Below, piece after piece: positions 26,719 through 36,050 of a stretch of DNA of 64,000 nucleotides (position 1 is the first letter of the stretch; each line of letters starts with the position of its first letter). The stretch spans positions 93,071-157,070 of the forward strand of contig JAFZBE010000042.1 of the NCBI GenBank assembly GCA_017561935.1, written 5' to 3'. The notes below the pieces were generated by a model. That model did not search any database. It saw nothing but the letters and a program-made list of their open reading frames with translations, and was not told the origin of the DNA. Position numbers and translations under genes: made by a program. Source of the stretch: Bacteroidales bacterium. GTDB lineage: Bacteria > Bacteroidota > Bacteroidia > Bacteroidales > UBA3663.

Positions 26719-27573
26719 ATGCAAACGATAAGGAACCAGGAATTTGGAGGTGAACGTCCGCTCTATGCCTCACATGATCTCCGTTTGGAGCATGTAACCA
26801 TCCACGTGGGGGAATCCTCCATCAAGGAAAGCAGCAATATCGAGGCCGAGGATTGCCGCTTCGAAGGGAAATATGTCTTCTGGGAGACCTACGGCTTCAA
26901 GGTGCGTCGCTGCTATTTCGCCGAATCGGCACGCAGCAGCCTTTGGTACAGTAAGGGTGGCCATTTGGTCGATTGTCTCGTTGACGCGCCCAAGATGTTT
27001 CGCCGTATGCAAGGCATCGAGGTCGAGAATAGCAACTTCCCCAATGCACTCGAGACCTTCTGGGACTGTTCCGACATCCAGCTTCGCAATGTGAGCATTG
27101 CGAAGGCTGACTATGCTTTCATGCATTGTGACAACATCCGTATCGACAACTATCGTCAGGATGGCAACTATTCCTTCCAGTATGCCCACAACGTCGAGAT
27201 CCACAATGCGGTGATCAACTCAAAGGACGCCTTCTGGGAATCCGAGAACGTAACCATCTACGATTCGGAGATCAATGGCGAGTACTTGGCTTGGTATGGA
27301 AAGAACATCCGCCTCGTGCGTTGCCACCTCACGGGTGAGCAACTCCTTTGCTATGTCGATGGCCTGATACTCGAGGACTGCACCTTCGGGGAGGATGCCA
27401 ACCTCCTCTTCGAGTACAGCACTATTCGCGCCACCATCCTTGGCAACGTGACCTCCATCAAGAACCCTACATCCGGACATATCGCCGTCAAGGGTAAGGT
27501 GGGGGAGATTATCTTCGACAAGAACCAGAAACAGCCTGCCGATGCAGTAATCATTTCCGAAAATGATGTTTAA
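26719..27573 (+). CDS. DUF3737-family beta-helix protein
   Basis: A 284-residue cytoplasmic-looking protein (no signal peptide) built from short repeated strands of the kind LRNVSIAKADYAFMHCDNIR and VTIYDSEINGEYLAWYGKNI, consistent with a right-handed parallel beta-helix. It matches my recollection of the DUF3737 family, which has no assigned function. The ATG at 26719 follows the promoter by about 22 bp. The 3' end overlaps the start of the MalY/PatB gene by about 10 bp, so the two genes are likely co-transcribed with the MATE gene. Confidence 0.8.
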   Translation: MQTIRNQEFGGERPLYASHDLRLEHVTIHVGESSIKESSNIEAEDCRFEGKYVFWETYGFKVRRCYFAESARSSLWYSKGGHLVDCLVDAPKMFRRMQGIEVENSNFPNALETFWDCSDIQLRNVSIAKADYAFMHCDNIRIDNYRQDGNYSFQYAHNVEIHNAVINSKDAFWESENVTIYDSEINGEYLAWYGKNIRLVRCHLTGEQLLCYVDGLILEDCTFGEDANLLFEYSTIRATILGNVTSIKNPTSGHIAVKGKVGEIIFDKNQKQPADAVIISENDV

Positions 27574-28747
27574 TTTTGACCAGCCCATAGAGCGCCGAGG
27601 TACGCGCTCGGTAAAATGGGACGAAGAGGCAGCCGACGTGCTGCCTCTTTGGGTGGCCGACATGGATTTCGCCACTGCCCCCTGCATCCAGCAGGCCATC
27701 ATCCAGCGTGCCATGCATCCTTGTTTCGGCTATACACTTGTGCCCGACGACTATTACCAGGCCATCATCCAATGGTTCTGGTCGCGTCACCAATGGCATA
27801 TCCGTCGCGAGGAGATTCTTTATACCATTGGTGTCATCCCTGCCATTGCTGCCATCCTCAAGGCAACTACGCAGCTGGGCGACAACGTGGCAATCCTCAC
27901 GCCTGTCTATAACTGTTTCTATAACCTCATCCGCAATGCAGGCTGTCAGGCACTCGATGTGCCTTTGCTCAGCCATGCCGAGGCTTCGACGCTCCATTTC
28001 TCCATCGACTGGGAAGCCCTCGAAGCTGCCCTTTCGAACGAGAAGACCACCGTTCTCCTGCTAAGTAATCCTCACAATCCTGTGGGACGTATCTGGAGCG
28101 CTGACGAGCTCGAGCACCTTGCGGTCTTGTCACGGAGACATGGCGTGCTGGTCATCAGCGACGAGATACACAATGAGCTTACTTGCCCTGGCACCCGATA
28201 TGTGCCAGCCGCACCTGTCTTCGGAGCCATGGACGAGAAGCCGCTCTACGTGGTCTGTACCTCTCCTTCCAAGTCATTCAATACAGCGGGATTGCAGAAT
28301 GCCAACATCATGATTCGTGATGCGGAACTGCGTCGTCGGGTCGATCGTGCCATCAACCTCAATGAGACATGCGATGTCAATCCTTTTGGTGTTGAGGCCA
28401 CCATTGCCGCCTACAATGAGGGCCTGCCCTGGCTCGATAATCTCTGCAATTACATCTGGACCAACTATGCCTTTGCGCGTCAATTCCTTGGGGAAGCGTT
28501 GCCAGAGCTGAAGGTGGCCGATCTGCAGGCCACCTATCTGATGTGGGTTGATTATCGTAGTTACACGTCGATGCCAAGCCAGCAGTTGAGCCGTCGGCTC
28601 ATCGATGAAGCCAAGGTTTGGTTTGCGGCAGGTTCGGGTTACGGGGCTGCGGGAGAAGGATTCCTGCGCATCAATCTTGCAACCACTCGTGAAGTTTTAA
28701 CTGAAGCATTAACGCGATTCGTTACATGGGTAAAGACCAACTGTTAG
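27563..28747 (+). CDS. MalY/PatB-family PLP-dependent C-S lyase / aminotransferase
   Basis: A 394-residue cytoplasmic PLP enzyme of fold type I. The MalY/PatB subgroup cleaves cystathionine or cysteine conjugates. Family signs: PLWVADMDFATAPCIQQAI near residues 27-45, LLLSNPHNPVGRIW, SDEIHNEL and the PLP-binding lysine in SPSKSFNTAG. Full length (family 385-400). ATG 27563 and ATG 27566 are both possible; each overlaps the DUF3737 stop. It overlaps the MATE gene at its 3' end by about 22 bp. Confidence 0.9.
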   Translation: MMFNFDQPIERRGTRSVKWDEEAADVLPLWVADMDFATAPCIQQAIIQRAMHPCFGYTLVPDDYYQAIIQWFWSRHQWHIRREEILYTIGVIPAIAAILKATTQLGDNVAILTPVYNCFYNLIRNAGCQALDVPLLSHAEASTLHFSIDWEALEAALSNEKTTVLLLSNPHNPVGRIWSADELEHLAVLSRRHGVLVISDEIHNELTCPGTRYVPAAPVFGAMDEKPLYVVCTSPSKSFNTAGLQNANIMIRDAELRRRVDRAINLNETCDVNPFGVEATIAAYNEGLPWLDNLCNYIWTNYAFARQFLGEALPELKVADLQATYLMWVDYRSYTSMPSQQLSRRLIDEAKVWFAAGSGYGAAGEGFLRINLATTREVLTEALTRFVTWVKTNC

Positions 28748-30105
28748 CCATGATCCGAGGCGGTCAGGAACTGACGGCACGTCAGCGCCTGGCGCTTGTG
28801 ATCAGCCTCTCCTTGCCCGCCATGCTGTCGCAACTCAGCACCATCATCGAGGAGTATGTCGATGCGATGATGGTGGGACAGATGGGAGCTGCCGCCTCTG
28901 CATCCATCGGTTTGGTGAGCACGAGCATCTGGCTCATCGGAGGATTGTCGCACGCGGCCTCCACGGGTTTTTACGTGCAGGTGGCCCATCGTATCGGTGC
29001 CAATGACTTCCGTGGAGCACGCGATGTCTTTCGTCAGGGCATCACAGCTTGTCTGTCGTTCTGCTGCATGCTAGTTGCCATCGGTATCGTCATCTCTCCG
29101 TGGTTGCCTCAGTGGTTGGGTGGAGATCGCGAGCTCTGGTGTGATGCTACGCTGTACTTCGCCGTCTTTTGTCTCTCCATGCCACTTCATCAGATGTGTT
29201 CGTTGGCGGGGGGCGTGCTTCGTTGTGCGGGTCATGTCAAGGTGCCTGCCTATCTGCAGGTTCTGGCTTGCGTGCTCAACATCGGGTTCAACTACCTGTT
29301 TATCTTCGTTTTCGGCATGGGAGTGCTGGGCGCTGCTGTCGGTACCTGCTGTGCCGAACTTGTCGTGGCAGGTGCGCTGAGCTGGTATGCCATCGTGAAA
29401 TGTCCCGAAATGAATCTGCTTCAGGATGTCGGCAGGACCAGTTTCCGTCCATCGCGAATCACTCTCCTCAAATCGCTCAACATCGCAGGACCCATGGGCA
29501 TCGAGCACGTCATCCTTTGTGGCGCACAAATTGTTTCCACCATCATCGTGGCTCCCCTTGGTACGGTAGCTCTCGCAGCCAATTCGTTTGGCGTCATCAT
29601 CGAAAGTCTTTGCTATATGCCGGGTTATGGTATGGCCGATGCAGCTACCACCCTTGTGGGGCAAAGTTTGGGAGCGGGCCGCAAGTCCTTGGCCCGTCAG
29701 TTCGCCCACATCACCGTCATCGGCGGTATCGCAATTATGTCGGCTATGGCTGTCATCATGTTTGTATCAGCGCCTTGGGTCATGCAGTTCATGACGCCCG
29801 ATGTGCTCGTACAGGAACTCACAACCACAGTGCTCCGCATCGAAGCCTTTGCCGAGCCTATGTTCGCAGCCTCTATCGTATGCTATGGAGTTTTTGTAGG
29901 TGCTGGCGATACCAAAGTGCCTTGTGCGATGAACCTCGGTTCCATCTGGATTGTCCGTATCACGTTGGCTGCTCTGTTGGCTGGCACATACGGTCTGGTG
30001 GGTGTATGGATTGCCATGGCTATCGAGCTCACTTTCCGTGGCATCATCTTCCTCGTGCGTCTTCATGGCAATGCCTGGCTCAACAAGTTCGAGAAGATTC
30101 GATAG
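28726..30105 (+). CDS. MATE-family efflux transporter
   Basis: A 459-residue inner-membrane protein with about 12 TM helices in two similar halves, predicted to export cationic compounds or metabolites in exchange for Na+ or H+. The N-terminal half has LPAMLSQLSTIIEEYVDAMMVGQMG and the second half GPMGIEHVILCGAQIVSTIIV and GYGMADAATTLVGQSLGAGR, both typical of MATE proteins. A start at 28750, just after the upstream stop codon, is an alternative to 28726. Overlap with the lyase gene suggests coupling, but the substrate is unknown. Confidence 0.9.
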   Translation: MGKDQLLAMIRGGQELTARQRLALVISLSLPAMLSQLSTIIEEYVDAMMVGQMGAAASASIGLVSTSIWLIGGLSHAASTGFYVQVAHRIGANDFRGARDVFRQGITACLSFCCMLVAIGIVISPWLPQWLGGDRELWCDATLYFAVFCLSMPLHQMCSLAGGVLRCAGHVKVPAYLQVLACVLNIGFNYLFIFVFGMGVLGAAVGTCCAELVVAGALSWYAIVKCPEMNLLQDVGRTSFRPSRITLLKSLNIAGPMGIEHVILCGAQIVSTIIVAPLGTVALAANSFGVIIESLCYMPGYGMADAATTLVGQSLGAGRKSLARQFAHITVIGGIAIMSAMAVIMFVSAPWVMQFMTPDVLVQELTTTVLRIEAFAEPMFAASIVCYGVFVGAGDTKVPCAMNLGSIWIVRITLAALLAGTYGLVGVWIAMAIELTFRGIIFLVRLHGNAWLNKFEKIR

Positions 30106-30145
30106 TTTTTCCCGATTACTCGGAATGCTCCGAGTAAAAAAATAC

Positions 30146-30179
30146 AAAAAAAGGGGGGATCATCTCGATCCGCCCTTTT
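30146..30179. terminator. Bidirectional terminator
   Basis: Stem GGGGGGATC (30153-30161) with GATCCGCCC (30167-30175), one mismatch. Plus strand ends in TTTTA (after the MATE gene); minus strand ends in a T7 tract (30146-30152), closing the candidate small RNA. Confidence 0.8.
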
Positions 30180-30317
30180 ATTTATCCGGGTCCTTAGCCC
30201 GAGTAACTTTGATTTGTTTGTTTTGTGTGTCTTCACTTGCCTCATCGGCAGCATTAGACGAAGGTCCTTTTCAGGTTGTGTTATTTAAGGTATTGTGCTA
30301 TGGTTATGTTCTTTAAG
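30150..30317 (-). ncRNA. Candidate structured small RNA, about 165 nt
   Basis: A transcript is bounded by a full promoter (30324-30355) and a strong terminator with T7 tract. It contains hairpins TGCC-GATGA-GGCA enclosed by CTTC/GAAG, and CGGG-CTAAGGA-CCCG before the terminator. The 5' CAGCA could also pair with TGCTG further in. A 63-codon frame runs through the terminator and so is unlikely to be the product. Identity unknown; 6S-like or other housekeeping RNAs should be tested. Confidence 0.55.
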
Positions 30318-30323
30318 GTGCTG

Positions 30324-30355
30324 CAAAGATAGGGTGTTTTTACATTGCCTCCAAA
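30324..30355 (-). promoter_or_regulatory. Promoter of candidate 165-nt small RNA
   Basis: Minus-strand -7 TATCTTTG (30324-30331), 20-bp spacer, -33 TTTG (30352-30355): a perfect consensus with no minus-strand gene nearby. Confidence 0.8.
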
Positions 30356-30437
30356 TTTTTTTATATGTTTAAAAACACGGAAAACGATTGCACGAATAAA
30401 AAAAGTGTAATTTTTTACATTTTCTTGGTCCAAAATC

Positions 30438-30468
30438 TTGCTTTTTTACGCTTTTCTCCCTATATTTG
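30438..30468 (+). promoter_or_regulatory. Promoter for the DUF4062-like TPR gene
   Basis: -33 TTG (30438-30440), 20-bp spacer, -7 TATATTTG (30461-30468), 47 bp before the ATG. Confidence 0.75.
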
Positions 30469-30515
30469 CACCGAAAAAAGTAAACTCCAATCATTAACGC
30501 AATAATTTTTATACT

Positions 30516-31226
30516 ATGGCAAAATCATTAATCGATCAGAGCGAAATTCGTGTAGTTATCACCCCAACCGACTCTGGTGATGTACAGGCAGAGCGCGACT
30601 ACCTCAGGGAGTTTGTTTTCCCACACCTCTCACATCTTGGTGAGGAGCGCGACATTATCGTCAATTTCCTTTGGACGGCTCCTCTATTTGTACAGGACGT
30701 TCACAAGTATCTGGTTAGCTATACAGTGGCTGACAATCCCCACAAGTATGCTTTCATCCTCAACACTTCGGGGAATGCCAACAAGGAGCGCCATTTTGTC
30801 GATGGCGTAGCCACCTATGAATATGAGAACAAGGAAGAACTTGGCCGTGGCATCGAGAAGGGCCTGCGTCGTGTTCTCGACAAACTCTTCCCCAGCACTT
30901 CGGTAACCGACCTCGTTAAGAATCTGCGCCGTGTGGCTCGCATTTATCAGGAGATGGGTCAGCTCCAAGACGCTCTCGATATGCAGTCACGCGTCTTCAA
31001 GGTGCTTGACAAGGAGTTTGGTGAGAAGAACACCGACACTATTGAGACCCTCTACACCTGCGGTTGGCTCAACTATAAGCTTGGCAATTACGATCAGGCA
31101 CTCAAGCAGCTCAAGAGGTCCTACGAGAATGCCAAGGATGTTTATGGCGATACTGATCAGCGCACCACCGACCAGCTTGGCATCATCCGCATGGTTGAGG
31201 CTTCAGCCAAGCGTCATAAGAAATAA
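30516..31226 (+). CDS. DUF4062-like N-terminal domain plus TPR repeats, 236 aa
   Basis: A soluble 236-residue protein. Residues about 10-45 (VVITPTDSGDVQAERDYLREFVFPHL) resemble the DUF4062 signature (SSTFxDMxAERDxL), a domain usually at the N-terminus of large NACHT or TPR proteins. Here it is degenerate, as the STF strand end is TPT. Residues about 130-225 form two to three tetratricopeptide repeats of the kinesin-light-chain type (ARIYQEMGQLQDALDMQSRVFKVLDKEFG, then LYTCGWLNYKLGNYDQALKQLKRS). No NTPase is present. Function unknown; monocistronic with own promoter and a long hairpin terminator. Confidence 0.75.
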   Translation: MAKSLIDQSEIRVVITPTDSGDVQAERDYLREFVFPHLSHLGEERDIIVNFLWTAPLFVQDVHKYLVSYTVADNPHKYAFILNTSGNANKERHFVDGVATYEYENKEELGRGIEKGLRRVLDKLFPSTSVTDLVKNLRRVARIYQEMGQLQDALDMQSRVFKVLDKEFGEKNTDTIETLYTCGWLNYKLGNYDQALKQLKRSYENAKDVYGDTDQRTTDQLGIIRMVEASAKRHKK

Positions 31227-31247
31227 ACTAGTCTTTCCTCTTATTAT

Positions 31248-31290
31248 AATATAATCAGGGCTCGCAAGAAACGCGAGCCCTGATTATATT
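31248..31290. terminator. Bidirectional terminator with 18-bp perfect stem
   Basis: AATATAATCAGGGCTCGC (31248-31265) pairs perfectly with GCGAGCCCTGATTATATT (31273-31290) around a 7-nt loop. It sits between convergent genes and serves both. Confidence 0.9.
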
Positions 31291-31297
31291 ATATCCA

Positions 31298-34240
31298 TCA
31301 ATATCCGAAGATTTCGTCGGTCTTGACGAACTTCACTGGTCCCATTGCCTTGAGGCATTTCTGGTTGATCTGGCGTGGGTCACCCAGTACGCAGATGCTG
31401 TAGTGATGATCCTTGACCCACTGCTGTTGGAACTTGACGAGGTCTTGCAGGGTGAGGTTCTGCACCCCTTCGAAGAGCGTTTTGTTGGGGTCTTCGTCGA
31501 GCCCGAACTCCTGCACACGGTCGATGTAGGTCCAAAGCACATCAGCGCGTGTGGTGCGTTCGGTGCGCAAGCGGCTTATCAAGGCGTTCTTAGCATTCTC
31601 GAAAGCGACTTCCGATTCGGGCATCACTTCAATAATCTCGTTGAAGTGGGTCAGTGCCTCTGGCAGTTTGTCGTTCTGGGTGATGATGTGGGCCTGCATG
31701 TTGTAGGTCTGTTCCTTGCTGCTGGGGCGGATGAAGTTGGCCCATGCGTTATAGGCCAGACCGCGAGTCTCGCGCATCTCCTGGAAGACGATGGCATTCA
31801 TCGAACCGCCGAAGTACTCGTTGTAGAGGTTTCTCACGGGTTCCAGACTAGTGTCGTAAGCGTTACCCAGATTGCATACCTGTCGGAGGTAGGTGTTGTT
31901 GGCAATGTAAGGTGCCACATAAACTACGTTGGTTTCGGTGGGCAGCATCTGGTAGGTCTTGTTCTCGATGCAGTCCTTGAGTTCGGCAGCCACCTTGTGA
32001 TGCTCGGTCATCTGACGATTGACTTCATCGGCAGGGGTTGGACCGTAATAAACGATGCGGTGCTTCAAAGTCAGCAGTTCGTGGATGCGGTCGGTGAGAC
32101 TTTGAGCCTTCAGTGCCAAAAGTTCGGCCGTGGTCAGCGTGTGAGCCTTGACGTATTCAGGGCCGTAGCTGGCGTAGGTGATGAGCTGGCTGTTGTTGCT
32201 GCCCTGCGAGAGCTTGTTGTCGGCCCTTGCCTTGAGTAAAGCTTGCTGGAAAGTCGGGAACATCTCATCATTGGGTTGTGCGTCAGCCAGCACCTTGTCG
32301 AGGAGCTTGATGGCAGCTTCGAGATTCTCGTTCAGGCCTTCCACGACAGCATAGAAGCGACGGTTGCTGCTGCCGAGATGGAAGGTGCAGCCCAGGGCAT
32401 AGAACGCCTTCTGCACTTGCTCTGGTGTCATGTCCGAAGTGCCGATGTAGTTCGAGTATTCGCCCACGACGGGGAGCGTCTTGTCGGCATCTGCGCCCAT
32501 CTCATACACGTAGTCGAGTTCGAACAGCTGGTTGGTCTCGTTCTTCTTGCTGATAAGGGTGAGACCACCCACGGTCTGTGTGGTTTCAATTTCCTTCGCA
32601 TAATCCACAAAGACGGGTTCGATGGGAGCGGGCTCGCTGGCAGCGATGGCCGAAAGGAACTCCGACTTGGCATCGCGATTCGACTGCACGGGGGTGATCT
32701 CTGGTTTGTCGATATGCTGGATGTTGGGGTCGGTACCCTGTAGCTTGTTTACGAAGACATAGTTCTGAGCGGTGAGGTGGCGCTTGGCAAATGCCACGAT
32801 GTCCTGCTTCGTGATCTTGGCTTCACGGTCGATGGTATGGATGGCATGGGCCCAGTCTTCGCCGTTGACAAACGCCTGTACCATCTGCATGGCGCGGAAA
32901 CTGTTGTTCTCGAGTCCGCGCTGCTGGTTGAGTTTCTGTTCGGTGAGCACCGAGGCGAGGAGTTCGTCATCGAAGTCGCCATTGGTCACCTTGGCAAACT
33001 CGTCGAGTAAGAGTTGACGGACCTCGTCAAGGCTTTGTCCGGGCAGCGGCATACCATAGGCGATAACGATGGAATAATCGCGCAAGGCTTCGGTCTCCAA
33101 GCCGGCGGCCAACACTTTCTGCTGCTGGTTCAGATCGAGGTCGATAAGGCCGGCAGTGCCGTTGCTCAAAAGTCCTGCAACGAGGTTCAAAGTATCCATC
33201 TGGTCAGAGGATGCGCCCTCAAAGCGCCATCCCAGCATAACGTTCTCGGCCTCCTGTCCTAGCACGTCCTTGCCGACGGGTTCGGTGATGGCAGGTTGTG
33301 ACGCAAAGGTCAACTGTTCGGGACAATTAACGTAACCCTCCTTAGCGTTCCAGTCGCCGAAATACTTTTCGATGAGATCCACCATCGCATTGGGCTCGAA
33401 GTCGCCCGAAAGGCTGATGATCACATTGCCTGGGACGTACCACTTGTTTAAGTAGTTCTGGATATTGACGAGCGAGGGGTTCTTGAGGTGCTCTTGTGTG
33501 CCAATGGTGGTCTGTGTACCGTATGGGTGGGTGGGGAAGAGCAGGGCCGACAGTGTCTCGAATTCCTTCGACATGTCGCGTGTCATACTCATGTTCTTTT
33601 CCTCATATACGGCCTCGAGTTCGGTGTGGAAGAGGCGGAAGATGGGGTTCTTGAAGCGCTCCGACTGTATCTTTGCCCAGTTCTCCACTTGGTTCGAAGG
33701 GATGTCCTCGGTGTAGCATGTCACGTCGTTCGAAGTGAATGCGTTCGAGCCATTGGCGCCAATCATGGCCATCATCTTGTCGTACTCGTTGGGGATGGCA
33801 TATTGTGAGGCCAAGCTCGAGATGGAGTCGATGATGTGGTATGCAGCCTTTCGCTCGGCAGGGTCGGTGAGGGTGCGGTAATGCTCGAACAGGGTGGTGA
33901 TGGTGTCGAGCAGGGGCTTCTCGGCCTCGTAGTTCTGTGTACCGAACTGAGTAGTTCCCTTGAACATCAGATGCTCCAGGTAATGAGCCAGGCCAGTGGT
34001 CTCGGCGGGGTCGTTCTTCGAACCGGTGCGCACTGCGATGTAAGTCTGGATACGTGGCTGTTCCTTGTTGACCGTCATGGCCACAGTCAGGCCATTCTTC
34101 AGCGTGTAGGTCTGGACGTTCATCGGGTCGCCAGGTACTGTTGTGTAATTGTAGCGGCCTTTCCCGCCGCAAGCAGCCAGTACAACGATGCCGCATACGA
34201 GCATCGCGCCGGTCATGATTTTGTTGAATGTTCTTTTCAT
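31298..34240 (-). CDS. M16 family zinc peptidase, two-domain lipoprotein
   Basis: A 980-residue insulinase/pitrilysin-type metallopeptidase. Lipoprotein signal with lipobox LAAC (residues 21-24), so it acts outside the cytoplasm, anchored to a membrane. The inverted zinc motif HYLEH (86-90) lies in the N-terminal M16 domain and the distal Glu is likely in LEAVYEEKNM. The C-terminal M16 repeat (from about residue 540) lacks a zinc motif, as usual. It degrades oligopeptides in characterised members. A second, single-domain M16 gene lies upstream with a 73-bp gap. Confidence 0.93.
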   Translation of the reverse strand: MKRTFNKIMTGAMLVCGIVVLAACGGKGRYNYTTVPGDPMNVQTYTLKNGLTVAMTVNKEQPRIQTYIAVRTGSKNDPAETTGLAHYLEHLMFKGTTQFGTQNYEAEKPLLDTITTLFEHYRTLTDPAERKAAYHIIDSISSLASQYAIPNEYDKMMAMIGANGSNAFTSNDVTCYTEDIPSNQVENWAKIQSERFKNPIFRLFHTELEAVYEEKNMSMTRDMSKEFETLSALLFPTHPYGTQTTIGTQEHLKNPSLVNIQNYLNKWYVPGNVIISLSGDFEPNAMVDLIEKYFGDWNAKEGYVNCPEQLTFASQPAITEPVGKDVLGQEAENVMLGWRFEGASSDQMDTLNLVAGLLSNGTAGLIDLDLNQQQKVLAAGLETEALRDYSIVIAYGMPLPGQSLDEVRQLLLDEFAKVTNGDFDDELLASVLTEQKLNQQRGLENNSFRAMQMVQAFVNGEDWAHAIHTIDREAKITKQDIVAFAKRHLTAQNYVFVNKLQGTDPNIQHIDKPEITPVQSNRDAKSEFLSAIAASEPAPIEPVFVDYAKEIETTQTVGGLTLISKKNETNQLFELDYVYEMGADADKTLPVVGEYSNYIGTSDMTPEQVQKAFYALGCTFHLGSSNRRFYAVVEGLNENLEAAIKLLDKVLADAQPNDEMFPTFQQALLKARADNKLSQGSNNSQLITYASYGPEYVKAHTLTTAELLALKAQSLTDRIHELLTLKHRIVYYGPTPADEVNRQMTEHHKVAAELKDCIENKTYQMLPTETNVVYVAPYIANNTYLRQVCNLGNAYDTSLEPVRNLYNEYFGGSMNAIVFQEMRETRGLAYNAWANFIRPSSKEQTYNMQAHIITQNDKLPEALTHFNEIIEVMPESEVAFENAKNALISRLRTERTTRADVLWTYIDRVQEFGLDEDPNKTLFEGVQNLTLQDLVKFQQQWVKDHHYSICVLGDPRQINQKCLKAMGPVKFVKTDEIFGY

Positions 34241-34313
34241 TGAATTGTTTTGATTTCGTTATCTCGATTATTATTGCTCATTTTTTCTCGGATTCTGGAT
34301 TGTCAGAAACCTG

Positions 34314-35612
34314 TTATTGGATAATCACCGTCTTTAGAAGTCTTTCGTCAAAGATCTCGATGGCCACCTTGTTGAGAAGTTCGGGCGTGACACTGTTGAT
34401 GCGGTTGCAGGTTTGTTCGAGAGTTTCCACGCGACCTAGTCTTAACAGGTTCTTTGCCAAAGCGATGGCGTTGTTCTCCAGGTTTGCCATGGCCACTCCC
34501 AGTTGTCCGCTTAACTGTTTCTTGGCATTGCTGATCTGGCGGGGCGAGAGCAGTTCGTTCTTGAAACGCTCGATTTGCCGAGAGCACACACGAAGGCAGC
34601 GGTTCACGTTGCGGTGGTCGCAACCGAAGTAGATGCCCAAGTATCCTGCGTCGGTGAAGTTGTTGATATTGCTCTCGACGGTATATACGAGGCCACGATG
34701 TTCGCGTAGTTCCATCCCAAGGCGACTGGTCAGGCCTGGACCGCCCAAAATGTTGCAAAGGAGAGCCAAGGCTGCGGCATACTCATGTCCGATGGGGTAG
34801 GTGGGAACGCCGAGTAGAACGTGGCTCTGATGTGTATCCAAGTCAATTACAATGGGCTTTGGCTGTTCTGTGTTGTCGGCGATCAGCGAAGCACGATAAC
34901 TGTTGACTTGGTCGTTGGTTCGCCCTGCATCTCTTTCTCCTTTGGGTGCCCTTGAGCATTGGAAGTACTTTCCCACCAGTCTCACCACCTTGTCGAATGA
35001 CGTGGTCCCTTGGTGGAAGAAGATCATGCGGTCGGGAGTATAGTTCTCTTCGATGAAGCGCAGACTCTTCTCATGGTCGAAGGTGCGCACCGTGTTCTCT
35101 TTGCCGAGAATATTGTGACCCAAGGCACACCAGGATTGTTGGGAGGAAGAGGAGGAGAACAGGCGGTTCTCAAACTCATCGAAGATCAGTTCGGCGGGAG
35201 TGTCGCGATACGACATGATCTCGTCAATCACAACCTCGCGTTCCGTTTCCAGTTCGTGTTGAGGAACGGTGGGGTTACATATCATGTCGCACAGCAGGTC
35301 GGTGGCGCGGTCGAAGTCTTTGTTCAACCCGATGGCATAGAACGTCGTCTCCTCCTTGGTCGTGAAGGCGTTCAGTTCGCCGCCCACACTCTCCATGCGA
35401 TTGTTGATGTGCCAAGAGTCGCGCGTTGTGGTGCCCTTGAAGAGCACATGTTCCACGAAATGCGCCATTCCGTACAATTCGGGCTCGTCCTCGTCGCGCG
35501 TGCCGCAGTCCACCATGAAGCCACAATACATCACCGGACTGTCCGAGGTGCGATGTACGATACGAAGGCCATTATCAAGAGTTACACTTTGATATTGCGT
35601 GTAATTTGTCAT
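34314..35612 (-). CDS. M16 family zinc peptidase, cytoplasmic
   Basis: A 432-residue processing-peptidase-like enzyme. Zinc motif HFVEH at residues 51-55, followed by VLFKGTTTRDSWHINNRMESVGGELNAFTTKEET, the family pattern. Distal Glu in the block ETEREVVIDEIMSYRDTP. No signal peptide, so cytoplasmic. Single M16 pair, half the size of the adjacent lipoprotein M16. Both genes share strand and are probably transcribed together. Confidence 0.93.
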   Translation of the reverse strand: MTNYTQYQSVTLDNGLRIVHRTSDSPVMYCGFMVDCGTRDEDEPELYGMAHFVEHVLFKGTTTRDSWHINNRMESVGGELNAFTTKEETTFYAIGLNKDFDRATDLLCDMICNPTVPQHELETEREVVIDEIMSYRDTPAELIFDEFENRLFSSSSSQQSWCALGHNILGKENTVRTFDHEKSLRFIEENYTPDRMIFFHQGTTSFDKVVRLVGKYFQCSRAPKGERDAGRTNDQVNSYRASLIADNTEQPKPIVIDLDTHQSHVLLGVPTYPIGHEYAAALALLCNILGGPGLTSRLGMELREHRGLVYTVESNINNFTDAGYLGIYFGCDHRNVNRCLRVCSRQIERFKNELLSPRQISNAKKQLSGQLGVAMANLENNAIALAKNLLRLGRVETLEQTCNRINSVTPELLNKVAIEIFDERLLKTVIIQ

Positions 35613-35822
35613 TCAATCTTTCAAATACAGTCTAAAAACGGCGCAAATTTACAAAAAACTTGTCATAAAATGAACAACCTATTGTTTTTTTCCATATTTT
35701 TGCAACGAAAAGGTAAGAATTGGCAATCCCAAATAGTAATTGACAATGATTTGCGTAACGGAAACGTCCATTTATCTCCCTTTTTACCCCTTTAATAACC
35801 CTTTTACTCCCTTTCATTAATT

Positions 35823-36050
35823 ATGTTCCTTCAAGTCCCTCTCCTCGGCATCATTGGCATGCAGGAAATCCTCATCATCGCAGTCGTCATTCTCGTCCTC
35901 TTCGGGGGCAAGAAGATTCCCGAACTGATGCGTGGCCTTGGCTCGGGTGTCAAAAGCTTCAAGGAAGGCATGAAGGAAGGCATGCCCGACGACGATGAAG
36001 CCAAGAACGACACTCGACAGCAGACAGAAAAGAAAGAGGACGAGAAGTAA
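35823..36050 (+). CDS. tatA: Twin-arginine translocase subunit TatA/MttA/Hcf106
   Basis: A 75-residue protein with one N-terminal TM helix (about residues 13-28, [21 protein letters not shown]), an amphipathic helix ([19 protein letters not shown]) and a charged tail, the exact TatA/E architecture with the FGGKKIPEL hinge. It forms the pore of the Tat pathway for folded proteins. A start at Met13 (35859) would match family length better. tatC is not adjacent in the window. Convergent with rnhB, with adjacent ends. Confidence 0.9.
   Translation: MFLQVPLLGIIGMQEILIIAVVILVLFGGKKIPELMRGLGSGVKSFKEGMKEGMPDDDEAKNDTRQQTEKKEDEK

Noticed and set aside
30063..30254. 63-codon minus-strand frame in the candidate small RNA
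   Set aside because: Runs through the terminator hairpin and into the MATE gene; the RNA itself is the better hypothesis.
31403..32239. 278-codon plus-strand frame opposite the M16 peptidase
   Set aside because: Antisense to conserved M16 sequence; no own signals.
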